A stretch of DNA of 55,231 nucleotides from Limimaricola litoreus (GTDB taxonomy: Bacteria > Pseudomonadota > Alphaproteobacteria > Rhodobacterales > Rhodobacteraceae), in NCBI RefSeq assembly GCF_024159025.1, contig NZ_JAMYXC010000130.1, positions 1 through 55,231 of the forward strand, read 5' to 3'. Below the pieces are notes generated by a model. That model was not told where the DNA came from and did not search any database. It was given only the letters and a program-made list of their open reading frames with translations. A program made the translations under genes and the position numbers. Each line of letters starts with the position of its first letter. Positions within the stretch are counted from its first letter, which is position 1. This document shows positions 1-8,392 of this stretch, in pieces.

Positions 1-177
1 GCCAATGCCGAGCGCGCCGCGGCGCGGCTCAGGGCGATGGGGCTTCAGGTCGCGCGCGGCCAGAGCGGCGGGCTGCAGATCGTGGCGACCGGTCCCTATG
101 CCGATGGCGCACCGCTGGCGCGGGCGCTGTCCACGGTGCGGGCGGCGGGCTACAGCGACGCCTTCGCGCGCAACTGA
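1..177 (+). CDS. SPOR-domain protein, C-terminal end only
   Basis: The window opens inside this gene; 58 codons remain in frame 1 before a TGA at 175-177. The fragment reads as the second half of a SPOR (sporulation-related repeat) domain: a short basic helix, then strands around QVARG and LQIVATGPYADG, then an Ala-rich helix ending near AAGYSDAF. The pattern 'GPYAD...A..AL..VRAAGY' is typical of the peptidoglycan-binding SPOR domain found at the C-terminus of cell-wall and division proteins. The N-terminal part, which would show whether this is a lytic transglycosylase, an RlpA-like protein or something else, lies outside the window. It converges on the next gene with a 42-bp gap. Confidence 0.7.
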   Translation, partial: ANAERAAARLRAMGLQVARGQSGGLQIVATGPYADGAPLARALSTVRAAGYSDAFARN

Positions 178-219
178 CCTGCGGTCCGGCGTCCCGGCGC
201 CGGATCCCGCCTTTCGGGG

Positions 220-1230
220 TCAGTCGCGGCAGATGCCCTGCAGGCTGACCCAATCGCCATCGGAGATGACCGGCCCCGCCGAACCGGCGGGTTCGGCGGC
301 CACGAGAACCGCCGAAACATCGCCGCGCGGGTCGGTGGCGCGGGCCCAGGGGCCGATCGGTACGCCGGCCGCCGCGAAACCGTCGAGCAGCAGATCATCC
401 TCGGCGCGCGGCGCGGGCGTCGAGATCAGCTGCTCGGCCCGCTCCTGCAGCTTTTCGGTCGGGATGTCGCCCGTGGTCAGAAGCTTGAGCACGGTGGCAA
501 AGCCCGCCTCGCGCAGCAGCGCATCGAGCGGGTCGTGTTCCATGCGGCTTGCCTGCGTGGCCAGCACATGGCCCGCGATGACGGCGGGGTCCTCGGTGCT
601 TTCGACAAGCTCCTGTGGCAGCACGAGGATGCCGCCGGGCAGGTAGAGCGGCCCGGCCAGCCCCTCGGGCAGCACCACGATCTGCCCGCCATCGCGGCCC
701 AAAAGCCGGTCGCGCATGCGGCCCAGCGCCTCGCTGCCCAGAGGGTCGCGGCAGCTGGGACCGGTGGTCTTCTGGATCATACCGAGCAGCGTCGCGCCGA
801 TCTCCGAGCGCTTGCCGGGCGGCACCACGCTCAGGGTCTGCTGCATCAGCGCGCCGGGCAGCCAGAACAGCGCAAGCCCGAGGCCGAGCACAAGCCCGCC
901 CGCGATCATCCCCTGCCGCAACCGCCCGGGCCGGGGCTGGCGCGCGGCGACGGCCCGGCTCACCCGCTCCAGCGCGCCGATCATCGTGTCGTCCTCGATC
1001 TCCAGCGTCTCGCTCGCCTCGGCGTCGGGGGCATAGAGCGCAGGGCGCACGCCGGGGTTGAGCCGGTGCAGCGCGGGCAGGGACCAATGGGTGACCGGAA
1101 GGCCGCTGTCGTCGGAGAGCACCAGCGTCGCCTCGCCAAAGGAGATGGTCACCGCGCGCGGCTCCGCCCCCGGTTCGCAGAACCAGATGCCATCCGTTTC
1201 CAGCCGGGCGAATTCCTTGAGTGCGGTCAT
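220..1230 (-). CDS. Membrane-anchored M48-peptidase-like protein lacking HExxH
   Basis: A 336-residue protein. The ATG at 1230 is chosen because a GAAAGGA ribosome site lies just upstream; longer in-frame starts have no such site and look non-coding. Residues 1-100 form a soluble domain, 109-128 a single membrane segment after a basic stretch (RQPRPGRLR), and 135-336 an extracytoplasmic or cytoplasmic domain. Residues 196-225 (LYLPGGILVLP...DPAVIA) match the core of M48 (HtpX/Oma1/BepA) metallopeptidases, where LPGG and a long helix precede HExxH. Here the HExxH position is occupied by GHVLA (220-224), so zinc binding by that motif should be lost. I infer a pseudo-protease or scaffold role. 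It stands alone downstream of fadB with a 115-bp gap and may be transcribed with the beta-oxidation block. Confidence 0.7.
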   Translation of the reverse strand: MTALKEFARLETDGIWFCEPGAEPRAVTISFGEATLVLSDDSGLPVTHWSLPALHRLNPGVRPALYAPDAEASETLEIEDDTMIGALERVSRAVAARQPRPGRLRQGMIAGGLVLGLGLALFWLPGALMQQTLSVVPPGKRSEIGATLLGMIQKTTGPSCRDPLGSEALGRMRDRLLGRDGGQIVVLPEGLAGPLYLPGGILVLPQELVESTEDPAVIAGHVLATQASRMEHDPLDALLREAGFATVLKLLTTGDIPTEKLQERAEQLISTPAPRAEDDLLLDGFAAAGVPIGPWARATDPRGDVSAVLVAAEPAGSAGPVISDGDWVSLQGICRD

Positions 1231-1345
1231 CGTTCCTTTCGCGGGCCCGACGTCCCGGACTGCCGTTTGGATGAGCATAGCCATGGGTGTGGCCGAGGAA
1301 CAGGGGGCGCGTGTGGCGGCGCGAGGGCCGCCACAGGCTTGTGGT

Positions 1346-3547
1346 TCAGGCGGCTTTGGCGGCGCGGCCGTCGCCGAAACGGTCATAGAAGCCCGCGCCC
1401 TGCGCGGCCATCTCGCGCAGCAGATCGGGGCAGGCGAAGCGCGGCCCGTGCTGCTCAGACAGCGCGTCGCAGCGCTCGGCGGCAAAGCCCGCGCCGATCA
1501 TGTCGAGCCAGGAGAAGGGCCCGCCCGACCACGGCGCGAAGCCCCAGCCGAGGATCGCCGCCACGTCGCCCTCGCGGATGTCGGTCAGCACCCCGTCCTC
1601 GAAGGCGCGCACCGCTTCGAGCACCTGCGCGAACAGGAGCCGCTGCTGCACCTCGACGAGGTCGGGCTGCTCCCCGGCCACCGCGAAGCGCTCCGTAAGC
1701 CCCTCCCACAGCCCGGTGCGCTGGCCCTTCTCGTCATAGGCGTAGAAGCCGGAGTTCGACTTGCGGCCCATCCGGCCCTGGTCGGCCATCCAGAACAGCA
1801 CCTCGTCCACCGCCTCGTCCGGATAGGCATCGCCCATCGCGGATTTGGTCGCCTTGGCGATCTTCACGCCGAGATCGATCGAGGTCTCGTCGACGAGCTG
1901 CAGGGGCCCCAGCGGCATGCCGACGAGCCGCGCCGCATTCTCGATCAGCGCGGGCTCGACGCCCTCGGCCACCATGCGGATGCCCTCGTTGATGTAGGGG
2001 ATGATGCAGCGGTTGGCGTAGAAGAAGCGCGCGTCGTTGACGACGATTGGCGTCTTGCGGATCTGCCGGGTGAAGTCGAGCGCCTTGGCCACCGCGCGAT
2101 CGCCGGTCTTCGCGCCCTTGATGATCTCGACCAGCATCATCTTGTCGACGGGCGAGAAGAAGTGGATGCCGATGAACTGATCGGGGCGCGCGCTGGCCTT
2201 GGCGAGCTCGGTGATCGGCAGGGTCGAGGTGTTGGTGGCGAAGATGCAGTCCTCGCCGATCACGGCCTCGACACGCTTGGTCATCTCGGCCTTGACGCCG
2301 ACATCCTCGAACACCGCCTCGACGATCAGGTCGCAGCCCTTCAGCGCCTCGATCTCGGTGGTGGCGGTGATGCGGGCCAGCACCTCCTCCTTCTTCTCGG
2401 GGGTGACCTTCTTGCGCTTGATGCCCTTGTCGAGCAGCGCCTCGGCGTGGGACTTGCCCTTGTCGGCGGCGGCCTGCTCGCGGTCGATCAGCACCACCTC
2501 GATACCCGCATTGGCCGAGACATAGGCGATGCCTGCACCCATCATGCCCGCGCCGAGGATGCCGACCTTCTTCACGCTCTGGTCCGGGGCCTCGGGGCGG
2601 TTCGCGCCCTTTTCCAGCGCTTCCTTGTTGAGAAAGAGCGAGCGGATCATCGCGGTGGAGGAGGGGTCCATCAGCACCTTGGTGAACCAGCGCGCCTCGA
2701 TCTTGAGCGCGGTGTCGAAGGGCACCAGCGCGCCCTCGTAGACCGCCGAGAGGAGCGCCTTGGCCGCCGGATAGACGCCCTGCGTCTTGCCATGAACCAT
2801 GGCGGAGGCACCGACGAAGGTCATGAAGCCCGCCGGGTGATAGGGCGCGCCGCCGGGCATCTTGTAGCCCTTGGCATCCCAGGGCTTCACGATATCGGCG
2901 TCCTTGGCCCCAAGCACCCAGGCCTTGGCGGCGGCGAGCGGGTCGTCCACCACCTCGTCGATCACGCCGAGCGCCTTGGCCTTCTTCGGGTCGTTCAGCT
3001 TGCCTTCGAGCAGCAGCGGCGAGGCGCCCATCGCGCCGAGCTTGCGCGCCAGCCGCGTGGTGCCGCCGGCGCCCGGAAAGATGCCGACCATGATCTCGGG
3101 CAGGCCGATCTTGGCCTTCGGGTTGTCGGCGGCGAAAATGCGGTGGCAGGCGAGCGGGATCTCCAGCCCGATGCCCAGCGCCGTGCCGGGCAGGGCCGCG
3201 GCGACGGGCTTGCCGCCCTTGTTGGTCTTGGGGTCCAGGCCGGCGCGCTCGATCTTGCGCAGCACGCCATGCATGCGCATCACGCCCTCGAACACGGCCC
3301 GGGCGGGCTCGTCGCCGCCCGCCTGCTTCATCCCGGCGATCACGCCGAGATCCATGCCGCCGGCGAAATCCTTCTTGCCGGAGGTGATGACGATGCCCTT
3401 GACGGTGTCGTCGGCCAGCGCCTCGTCGAACAGCGCCTCGAGCTCCTCGAAGCCCTGCATCGACATGACGTTCATGGAGCGGTCGGGCACGTCCCAGGTG
3501 ATGACGGCAACGCCGTCGGCATCGCGCGCGATGGTGAAATCGGTCAT
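1346..3547 (-). CDS. fadB: Fatty-acid oxidation multifunctional enzyme (enoyl-CoA hydratase / 3-hydroxyacyl-CoA dehydrogenase)
   Basis: 733 residues, starting at the ATG at 3547 with a near-perfect AGGAGGT seven bases upstream. The N-terminal crotonase domain (about 1-190) carries the two expected glutamates, E129 in GIGLEIPLA and E151 in GLPEIMVG. The 3-hydroxyacyl-CoA dehydrogenase part starts near 325, with the Rossmann motif GAGMMG at 332-337 and the catalytic His462 in IHFFSPVDKM, followed by two C-terminal helical domains. It hydrates enoyl-CoA and oxidises the 3-hydroxy product with NAD in the cytoplasm. Length and domain order fit FadB/FadJ alpha subunits; the partner thiolase is two genes upstream. 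FadB versus FadJ naming cannot be settled from sequence alone. Confidence 0.93.
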   Translation of the reverse strand: MTDFTIARDADGVAVITWDVPDRSMNVMSMQGFEELEALFDEALADDTVKGIVITSGKKDFAGGMDLGVIAGMKQAGGDEPARAVFEGVMRMHGVLRKIERAGLDPKTNKGGKPVAAALPGTALGIGLEIPLACHRIFAADNPKAKIGLPEIMVGIFPGAGGTTRLARKLGAMGASPLLLEGKLNDPKKAKALGVIDEVVDDPLAAAKAWVLGAKDADIVKPWDAKGYKMPGGAPYHPAGFMTFVGASAMVHGKTQGVYPAAKALLSAVYEGALVPFDTALKIEARWFTKVLMDPSSTAMIRSLFLNKEALEKGANRPEAPDQSVKKVGILGAGMMGAGIAYVSANAGIEVVLIDREQAAADKGKSHAEALLDKGIKRKKVTPEKKEEVLARITATTEIEALKGCDLIVEAVFEDVGVKAEMTKRVEAVIGEDCIFATNTSTLPITELAKASARPDQFIGIHFFSPVDKMMLVEIIKGAKTGDRAVAKALDFTRQIRKTPIVVNDARFFYANRCIIPYINEGIRMVAEGVEPALIENAARLVGMPLGPLQLVDETSIDLGVKIAKATKSAMGDAYPDEAVDEVLFWMADQGRMGRKSNSGFYAYDEKGQRTGLWEGLTERFAVAGEQPDLVEVQQRLLFAQVLEAVRAFEDGVLTDIREGDVAAILGWGFAPWSGGPFSWLDMIGAGFAAERCDALSEQHGPRFACPDLLREMAAQGAGFYDRFGDGRAAKAA

Positions 3548-3599
3548 GTCGACCTCCTGTTGGCAGGATATGTGGGTTGGGGGCGGCCCGCGGGCCGCG

Positions 3600-3989
3600 T
3601 CAGTCGTCCGTCCGGGGCGGCGCGCCAAACTCGATCATCTCGATCACCGGGCGCGGCGTGTCGAAGCGACAGTAGTAGATGATCGAGAGGTCGACGCGCT
3701 CGTGCCCCTCGCATCCGAAGCTGCGCTCGATCCAGACCCGAAACCGGCCCTTTCGCGGCAGCTCCAGCGTATGGATGCGCATCACGTCCTCGCGCAGGCG
3801 CCGGGTGCCGAGATCGGCCTGCCAGCCCAGCAGCCAGTCGCGGTAATTCTCGCGCGTGGCGAGGACCCGTATCCCGTCCATCCCCTGCACGGGCAGGGGA
3901 TATTCGCAGTCGTCGAGCATCTCCTCGATCCGCCCCTCGCGGAACAGCCTGCCGTGGCGTTCGATGAATTCCGACATGAGGCAGGACAT
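3600..3989 (-). CDS. NTF2/SnoaL-like small protein
   Basis: 129 residues from an ATG at 3989, chosen because GGAGGA lies eight bases upstream; an internal ATG at 3977 is the alternative. The pattern is that of an NTF2-like fold: an N-terminal helix with a linker (FIERHGRLFREGRIEEMLDDCEYPLPV), a further helix around TRENYRDWLLGW, and then several strands ending in DTPRPVIEMIEFG. There are no obvious catalytic residues and no signal peptide. Many such proteins are cytoplasmic hydrolase/isomerase-like or ligand-binding proteins of unknown substrate. It lies between the thiolase and fadB genes on the same strand, suggesting co-transcription with beta-oxidation. A 16-bp perfect GC palindrome (3583-3598) overlaps the stop side. 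Confidence 0.75.
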   Translation of the reverse strand: MSCLMSEFIERHGRLFREGRIEEMLDDCEYPLPVQGMDGIRVLATRENYRDWLLGWQADLGTRRLREDVMRIHTLELPRKGRFRVWIERSFGCEGHERVDLSIIYYCRFDTPRPVIEMIEFGAPPRTDD

Positions 3990-4107
3990 GCTGTCGATCC
4001 TCCCGGGCGTTGGGTTTCGCAACGTACAGGACACTAATCCGCGCGGAGGCGATGTCCACGCGGCGGCTCCCGGCGCCTCGGAAGAGAGGGGTGCATTGCG
4101 TCATCAT

Positions 4108-5319
4108 TCAGACCCGTTCGATGATCGTCGCCGCACCCATGCCGGAGGCGACGCAGAGCGTGGCGAGACCGGTGGATTGTCCCGTACGCTCCAGCTCGTC
4201 GAGCAGGATGCCGAGGATGATCGCGCCGGTGGCGCCGAGCGGATGGCCCATGGCGATGGCGCCGCCATTGGGGTTGAGCACGGCGGGGTCGATGTCGAAG
4301 GCCTGCATGAAGCGCAGCGGGATCGCCGAGAAGGCCTCGTTGACCTCGAACAGGTCAATGTCCGAGATCGCCATGCCGCTGTCGGCGAGGATCTTCTCGG
4401 TCACCGGCACCGGGCCGGTGAGCATGATGGTCGGATCGGTGCCGATCTTGGCTGTGGCGCGGATGCGTGCGCGCGGCTTGAGCCCATGCGCCTTTCCGAA
4501 TTCCGCATCGCCGATCAGAATGCCGGCGGCGCCGTCGACGATTCCGCTCGAGTTGCCCGCGTGGTGCACGTGGCGGATCCGCTCCAGATGCGGGTATTTC
4601 ATCAGCGCGACCTTGTCGAAGCCGGGCATGACCTCGCCCATCGCCTTGAAGGACGGCTCGAGCGATCCCAGCGCCTGCATGTCGGTCTGGGGCCGCATGT
4701 ATTCGTCGCGGTCGAGAATGGTCAGCCCGTTGATGTCACGCACCGGCACCACGGAGCGGTCGAAATGCCCCGCATCCCAGGCCGCCTTGGCGCGGCGCTG
4801 GCTCTCGACGGCGAAGGCGTCGACATCGTCGCGCGAAAAGCCGTACTGGGTCGCGATGATGTCGGCCGAGATGCCTTGCGGCACGAAATAGCTCTTCATC
4901 GCGAGCGAGGGGTCGACCGCGATCGCCGCGCCGTCCGAACCCATGGGCACGCGGCTCATCGCCTCCACGCCGCCTGCGATATAAGCGCGGCCCGCGCCCG
5001 CGCGCACCTGGTTGGCGGCGAGGTTCACCGCCTCCATGCCGCTGGCGCAAAAGCGGTTGATCGACAGGCCCGGGATGCGCTCGTCGAGCGAGGAGGCCAG
5101 AACGGCGGAGCGGGCGAGGCAGCCGCCCTGTTCGCCCACTTGCGTGGCATTGCCCCAGATCACGTCCTCGAGCACGTGTCCCTCGATGCCGTTGCGCTCC
5201 GCCAGCGCGTCGAGCACGCCTGCCGAAAGCTTCAGGCTCGAAACCTCGTGCAGCGCGCCGTCCTTGCGGCCCTTGCCGCGCGGCGTGCGGATCGCGTCGT
5301 AGATGAAGGCGTCGGTCAT
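4108..5319 (-). CDS. fadA: Acetyl-CoA C-acyltransferase (beta-ketothiolase)
   Basis: 403 residues, start ATG at 5319 with AAGGAG upstream. The nucleophile is Cys91 in SINRFCASG, the general-base histidine lies in GGAIAMGHPLGATGA, and the second active-site cysteine lies near the C-terminus in LATLCVASGMG. All thiolase signature elements are therefore present, although the last glycine-rich loop reads CVASGMG rather than the common CxGGGxG. The enzyme cleaves 3-ketoacyl-CoA with CoA to give acetyl-CoA. Its start overlaps the end of the GST-like gene by four bases (ATGA), so the two are translationally coupled. With the downstream fadB gene it makes the FadAB pair. Confidence 0.92.
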   Translation of the reverse strand: MTDAFIYDAIRTPRGKGRKDGALHEVSSLKLSAGVLDALAERNGIEGHVLEDVIWGNATQVGEQGGCLARSAVLASSLDERIPGLSINRFCASGMEAVNLAANQVRAGAGRAYIAGGVEAMSRVPMGSDGAAIAVDPSLAMKSYFVPQGISADIIATQYGFSRDDVDAFAVESQRRAKAAWDAGHFDRSVVPVRDINGLTILDRDEYMRPQTDMQALGSLEPSFKAMGEVMPGFDKVALMKYPHLERIRHVHHAGNSSGIVDGAAGILIGDAEFGKAHGLKPRARIRATAKIGTDPTIMLTGPVPVTEKILADSGMAISDIDLFEVNEAFSAIPLRFMQAFDIDPAVLNPNGGAIAMGHPLGATGAIILGILLDELERTGQSTGLATLCVASGMGAATIIERV

Positions 5320-5963
5320 GTCGTTGCTCCTTCCCGGTCCTTGGGCGAGCCGGGCATCAGGTCGTAGGGATGTTTCCAGCCGGGCAGGGCCGCGATGCGG
5401 TCGAGCCAGCGGTCGATATTGGGGTGCTCGGCGCGGTCGAAGCCGAAGGGTTCGGGGTAGTAGAGATAGCCGCAACAGGAGAAATCGGCGTTGGTCGGCC
5501 CGTCGCCCACCAGCCAGTCGCGCGAAGCGAGCGCACGGTCGAGCGTGGCATAGGTCGGCGCGAGGCGGCCCTTGAGCCAGGCGATCACCTGCTCGGGCCG
5601 CTTTTCAGGCGGCAGGAAGTTCATCAGGAAGCGCAAGCCCCCCGCCTGTCCCGAAAGCTTGTGGTTGTCCCACAGCACCCAGCGCAGCACCTCACGGCGC
5701 TCATCGGGGGTGGTGCCGCCGAACTTGCCGGTGCGTTCGCTGATCCAGTCCTGGATCGCGCCGGACTGGCTGAGCCGGAGGCCATCGTCGGTTTCGAGCA
5801 CCGGCACCTCGCCCATCTCGTTGAGGGCGCGAAATTCGTCCGAACGGGCCGCGCCCGCGAAGAAATCGACCTTCACCGGCTCCCAGTCGAGCCCGGCGAG
5901 GGTCATCGGCAGGGCCGCCTTGTAGGCGTTGCCGCTTTCGCCGAAGCAATGCAGTCGGATCAT
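5316..5963 (-). CDS. Glutathione S-transferase family protein
   Basis: 215 residues, ATG at 5963 preceded by AAGGAG. The N-terminal thioredoxin-like half (1-80) has the cis-proline context GEVPVL and the glutathione-binding LSQSGAI turn typical of GSTs. The C-terminal half is all-helical, with the N-capping pattern SRDWLVGDGPTNADFS that is conserved in this family. The exact substrate is unknown. It is translationally coupled (ATGA overlap) to the thiolase, which suggests a role tied to acyl-CoA or reactive enal metabolism, although that is inference from position only. It could equally be a general detoxifying GST. Confidence 0.9.
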   Translation of the reverse strand: MIRLHCFGESGNAYKAALPMTLAGLDWEPVKVDFFAGAARSDEFRALNEMGEVPVLETDDGLRLSQSGAIQDWISERTGKFGGTTPDERREVLRWVLWDNHKLSGQAGGLRFLMNFLPPEKRPEQVIAWLKGRLAPTYATLDRALASRDWLVGDGPTNADFSCCGYLYYPEPFGFDRAEHPNIDRWLDRIAALPGWKHPYDLMPGSPKDREGATT

Positions 5964-6003
5964 CTCGTCTCCTTGGATCGTGGCGCCCCGCCAGAGCCGG
6001 GCC

Positions 6004-6027
6004 TTTGCGTATTTGAAGAAAGATGAA
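6004..6027 (+). repeat. Dispersed short repeat, copy 1
   Basis: Contains CGTATTT-N3-GAAAGATGAA, an exact match to the shared core of the three copies in this window. It lies between the start of the GST-like gene and the end of the frameshifted small gene, and is inverted relative to the copy at 6180-6203. Confidence 0.7.
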
Positions 6028-6042
6028 AGGGAAGAGGCGTCC

Positions 6043-6184
6043 TTAACCCATCGTCAACATCCTGCCGGCAGGCTCGCAGTCGCGGTACAGGCTGGCGAGC
6101 CGATGGCCGTGGAAGATGAACCCCGCGGCGCCCGCCTCTTCGATCGGATGCCATGCGCGGCGGGGGGAACGCCGGCCCGTTCAT
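6043..6184 (-). pseudogene. Frameshifted small protein gene (about 46 aa if repaired)
   Basis: From the TAA at 6043-6045 backwards, one frame reads a convincing small protein: WHPIEEAGAAG, then FIFHGHRLASLYRDCEP, then AGRMLTMG. That frame has no start codon: upstream it runs only to a TGA overlapping the ATG at 6184. The ATG frame (MNGPAFPP...) joins it exactly if one base is removed from the six-C run (G run on the plus strand, 6162-6167). The result would be a 46-residue protein beginning MNGPAFPRRAWHPIEE. Either the tract carries a sequencing or true indel mutation, or expression needs frameshifting. The start ATG lies inside a dispersed-repeat copy. Function unknown; a small conserved Rhodobacterales protein is my best guess. 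Confidence 0.5.
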
Positions 6185-6203
6185 CTTTCTAAAAATACGC
6201 AAG
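6180..6203 (-). repeat. Dispersed short repeat, copy 2 (inverted)
   Basis: Read on the minus strand it contains CGTATTT-N3-GAAAGATGAA followed by CGGG. It forms a long inverted pair with copy 1, 150 bp apart, bracketing the frameshifted small gene. The ATG of the repeat is the apparent start codon of that gene. Confidence 0.7.
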
Positions 6204-6230
6204 TCCTCCATCTGCCCTCCCGCGCAGGCC

Positions 6231-6443
6231 TCACCGCTTGCGCGCCTCCAGCTCCGAATTGAACAGCCTCAGCCTGTGGCCGAAGGTCTCCTCGTCGAGC
6301 ACGCTGTCGAAGTTCTCGAACAGGAAGGAGAGCGCCTCGCCCTCATCGAGTCCGGCCTCGCGCGCGAAGCGCTTCAGGCGACGATAGCCGTCCTCGCTCA
6401 TCGCGACGGGAAATCTGCGGGTCAGTCTCAGGCGCTTTGGCAT
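6231..6443 (-). CDS. Small basic conserved-looking protein, 70 aa
   Basis: A 70-residue protein with a well-placed GGAGG five bases before the ATG at 6443. It begins with a very basic strand (MPKRLRLTRRFPV), followed by two helices (EDGYRRLKRFAREAG and EGEALSFLFENFDSV) and a third amphipathic helix at the end. The strand-helix-helix layout loosely recalls ribbon-helix-helix DNA-binding proteins, but the second helix is acidic and long, so this is not assigned. It lies 55 bp downstream of the acyl-CoA dehydrogenase on the same strand and is probably part of that transcript. The codon use and ribosome site support a real gene. Confidence 0.7.
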   Translation of the reverse strand: MPKRLRLTRRFPVAMSEDGYRRLKRFAREAGLDEGEALSFLFENFDSVLDEETFGHRLRLFNSELEARKR

Positions 6444-6498
6444 CTCGTCCTCCGGGTCCGTCCGGGGCGAGCCTCGCCCCGGACGAACCGCGCGTCCA

Positions 6499-8277
6499 TC
6501 AGAAAGCGTCGGCGTCCAGCGCCATCACCGGGGCGGCGCCGCTCTCGATCCGAGCGAGATGCATCTTCGTCGCCGGAAGCTGGCGCGCCATGTAGTAGCG
6601 CCCGGTGGCGATCTTGGTCTCGTAGAAGGCGCGGTCTCCGGTGCCAGCATCGAGCCCGGCCTGAGCCGCGCGGGCCATCTTGGCCCAGGTCCAGCCCAGG
6701 CAGACATGTCCCATCAGATGCATGAAGTCGGTGCTGCCCGAGAGCGCGGCCTCGGGGTTCTTCATGCCGCTTTGCATGAAGAACATCGCCGCCTGCTGCA
6801 TGTCCTTCGACGCCGCTTTCAGCGGATCGACGAAATCGCGCGCGAATTCGGCATCCTTGGCGTTCTCCTTGCAGAAGACCTTGATCTCCTCGATCAGCGT
6901 CATCATCGGCTTGCCGCCCTGCGCCGCGAGCTTGCGGCCGACGAGGTCGAGCGCCTGCACGCCGTTGGCGCCCTCGTAGATCATCGCGATCCGGGCATCG
7001 CGCACGAATTGCGACATGCCCCATTCCTCGATGTAGCCATGCCCGCCGAAGACCTGCTGCGCCTGCACGCACATCTCGAAGCCCTTGTCGGTCAGGAAGC
7101 CCTTGATGATCGGGGTGAGCAGGGAGATCATCGCCTCGGCCTGCGCGTCGCCGGTCCTGTGGCTGCGGTCGATCAGCATCGCGCCCCAGTAGGTGAAGGC
7201 GCGCGCCGCCTCGTTGAAGCTTTTCTGGTCCATCAGGCTGCGGCGGATGTCGGGATGCACGATCAGCGGATCGGCGGGGCCGCTGGGGTTCTTCGCACCG
7301 GTCACGGCGCGGCCCTGCAGCCGGTCCTTGGCATAGGCGAGCGCGTTCTGATAGGCGGCCTCGGACTGAGCCCAGCCCTGCAGGCCGACGCCCAGCCGCG
7401 CCTCGTTCATCATGGTGAACATCGCGCGCATGCCCTTGTGCGCCTCGCCCAGCAGGTAGCCCTCGGCCTCGTCGTAATTCATGACGCAGGTGGCGTTGCC
7501 GTGGATGCCCATCTTCTCTTCGAGCGCGCCGCAGGCAACGCCGTTGCGTGCGCCGAGCGTGCCGTCCTCGTTCACGAGGACCTTCGGCACCACGAAGAGC
7601 GACACACCCTTGATGCCCTCGGGGCCGCCGGGGATCTTGGCCAGCACGAGGTGGACGATGTTCTCGGCCATGTCGTGCTCGCCGGCCGAGATGAAGATCT
7701 TCTGGCCCGAGATCCTATAAGTCCCGTCCTCCTGCGGCACCGCCTTGGTGCGCATCAGGCCGAGATCCGTGCCGCAATGCGGCTCGGTCAGGTTCATCGT
7801 GCCGGTCCATTCGCAAGAGCCGAGCTTCGGCAGCCAGCGGGCCTTCTGGTCGACGGTGCCGTGGATGTTGATCGCGGTATAGGCGCCGTGGGTCAGGCCC
7901 TGATACATGTTGAGCGCCATGTTGGCCGAGACCATCGGCTCGTTGGCGGCGGTGTGCATGAGGTAGGGCAGGCCCTGTCCGCCGAACTCCTCGGCGACGT
8001 CGATGGCGGTCCAGCCGCCGTCGCGGATCTGATCGAACGCCGCCTTGAAGCCCTTGGGCGTGCGGACCACGCCGTTCTCGAGGTGGCAGCCTTCGCGGTC
8101 ACCAGACAGGTTCAGCGGTGCCAGCACGGCGGAGGAGAGCTTGCCCGCCTCTTCGAGGATCGCGGCGGTGAAATCGGCATCGAGATCGGCGTAACCCGGC
8201 GTCTCCTGTTCGGAGACGCGCAGCAGCTCATGAAGCACGAACTGGATGTCGCGGATCGGTGCGGTGTAGCTTGGCAT
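6499..8277 (-). CDS. Acyl-CoA dehydrogenase, long DmdC-like type
   Basis: 592 residues, longer than the roughly 380 of a classical acyl-CoA dehydrogenase because it carries a C-terminal extension. It begins [15 protein letters not shown], as in the family that includes 3-methylmercaptopropionyl-CoA dehydrogenase (DmdC). FAD-contacting motifs include [13 protein letters not shown] and, further on, [12 protein letters not shown]; the catalytic glutamate is in IYEGANGVQ. The C-terminal region after about 470 forms the extra helical domain. It would catalyse the first, FAD-dependent alpha-beta oxidation of an acyl-CoA. The substrate could be fatty acyl-CoA (neighbours fadA and fadB) or a methylthio-acyl-CoA. 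A MerR regulator gene lies directly upstream with a 115-bp gap. Confidence 0.9.
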   Translation of the reverse strand: MPSYTAPIRDIQFVLHELLRVSEQETPGYADLDADFTAAILEEAGKLSSAVLAPLNLSGDREGCHLENGVVRTPKGFKAAFDQIRDGGWTAIDVAEEFGGQGLPYLMHTAANEPMVSANMALNMYQGLTHGAYTAINIHGTVDQKARWLPKLGSCEWTGTMNLTEPHCGTDLGLMRTKAVPQEDGTYRISGQKIFISAGEHDMAENIVHLVLAKIPGGPEGIKGVSLFVVPKVLVNEDGTLGARNGVACGALEEKMGIHGNATCVMNYDEAEGYLLGEAHKGMRAMFTMMNEARLGVGLQGWAQSEAAYQNALAYAKDRLQGRAVTGAKNPSGPADPLIVHPDIRRSLMDQKSFNEAARAFTYWGAMLIDRSHRTGDAQAEAMISLLTPIIKGFLTDKGFEMCVQAQQVFGGHGYIEEWGMSQFVRDARIAMIYEGANGVQALDLVGRKLAAQGGKPMMTLIEEIKVFCKENAKDAEFARDFVDPLKAASKDMQQAAMFFMQSGMKNPEAALSGSTDFMHLMGHVCLGWTWAKMARAAQAGLDAGTGDRAFYETKIATGRYYMARQLPATKMHLARIESGAAPVMALDADAF

Positions 8278-8392
8278 TCCCTGTCTCTCCTCCGGCGGGC
8301 CATGCGGGGCCCGGTCTGGTCCGATGCGCGCGGCCCGGGCTCCTCCCCCCGGACCGCGCAGTTTCATCTCGACCAGATGAGGGAGAGGGCGG

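Noticed and set aside
3583-3598. 16-bp perfect palindrome GCGGCCCGCGGGCCGC as a terminator or operator
   Set aside because: No loop and no T tract; GC-rich palindromes of this size arise easily at this composition.
1058-3682. 874-codon plus-strand frame opposite fadB
   Set aside because: Low-complexity Arg/His/Leu/Gly sequence without motifs; antisense shadow of fadB.
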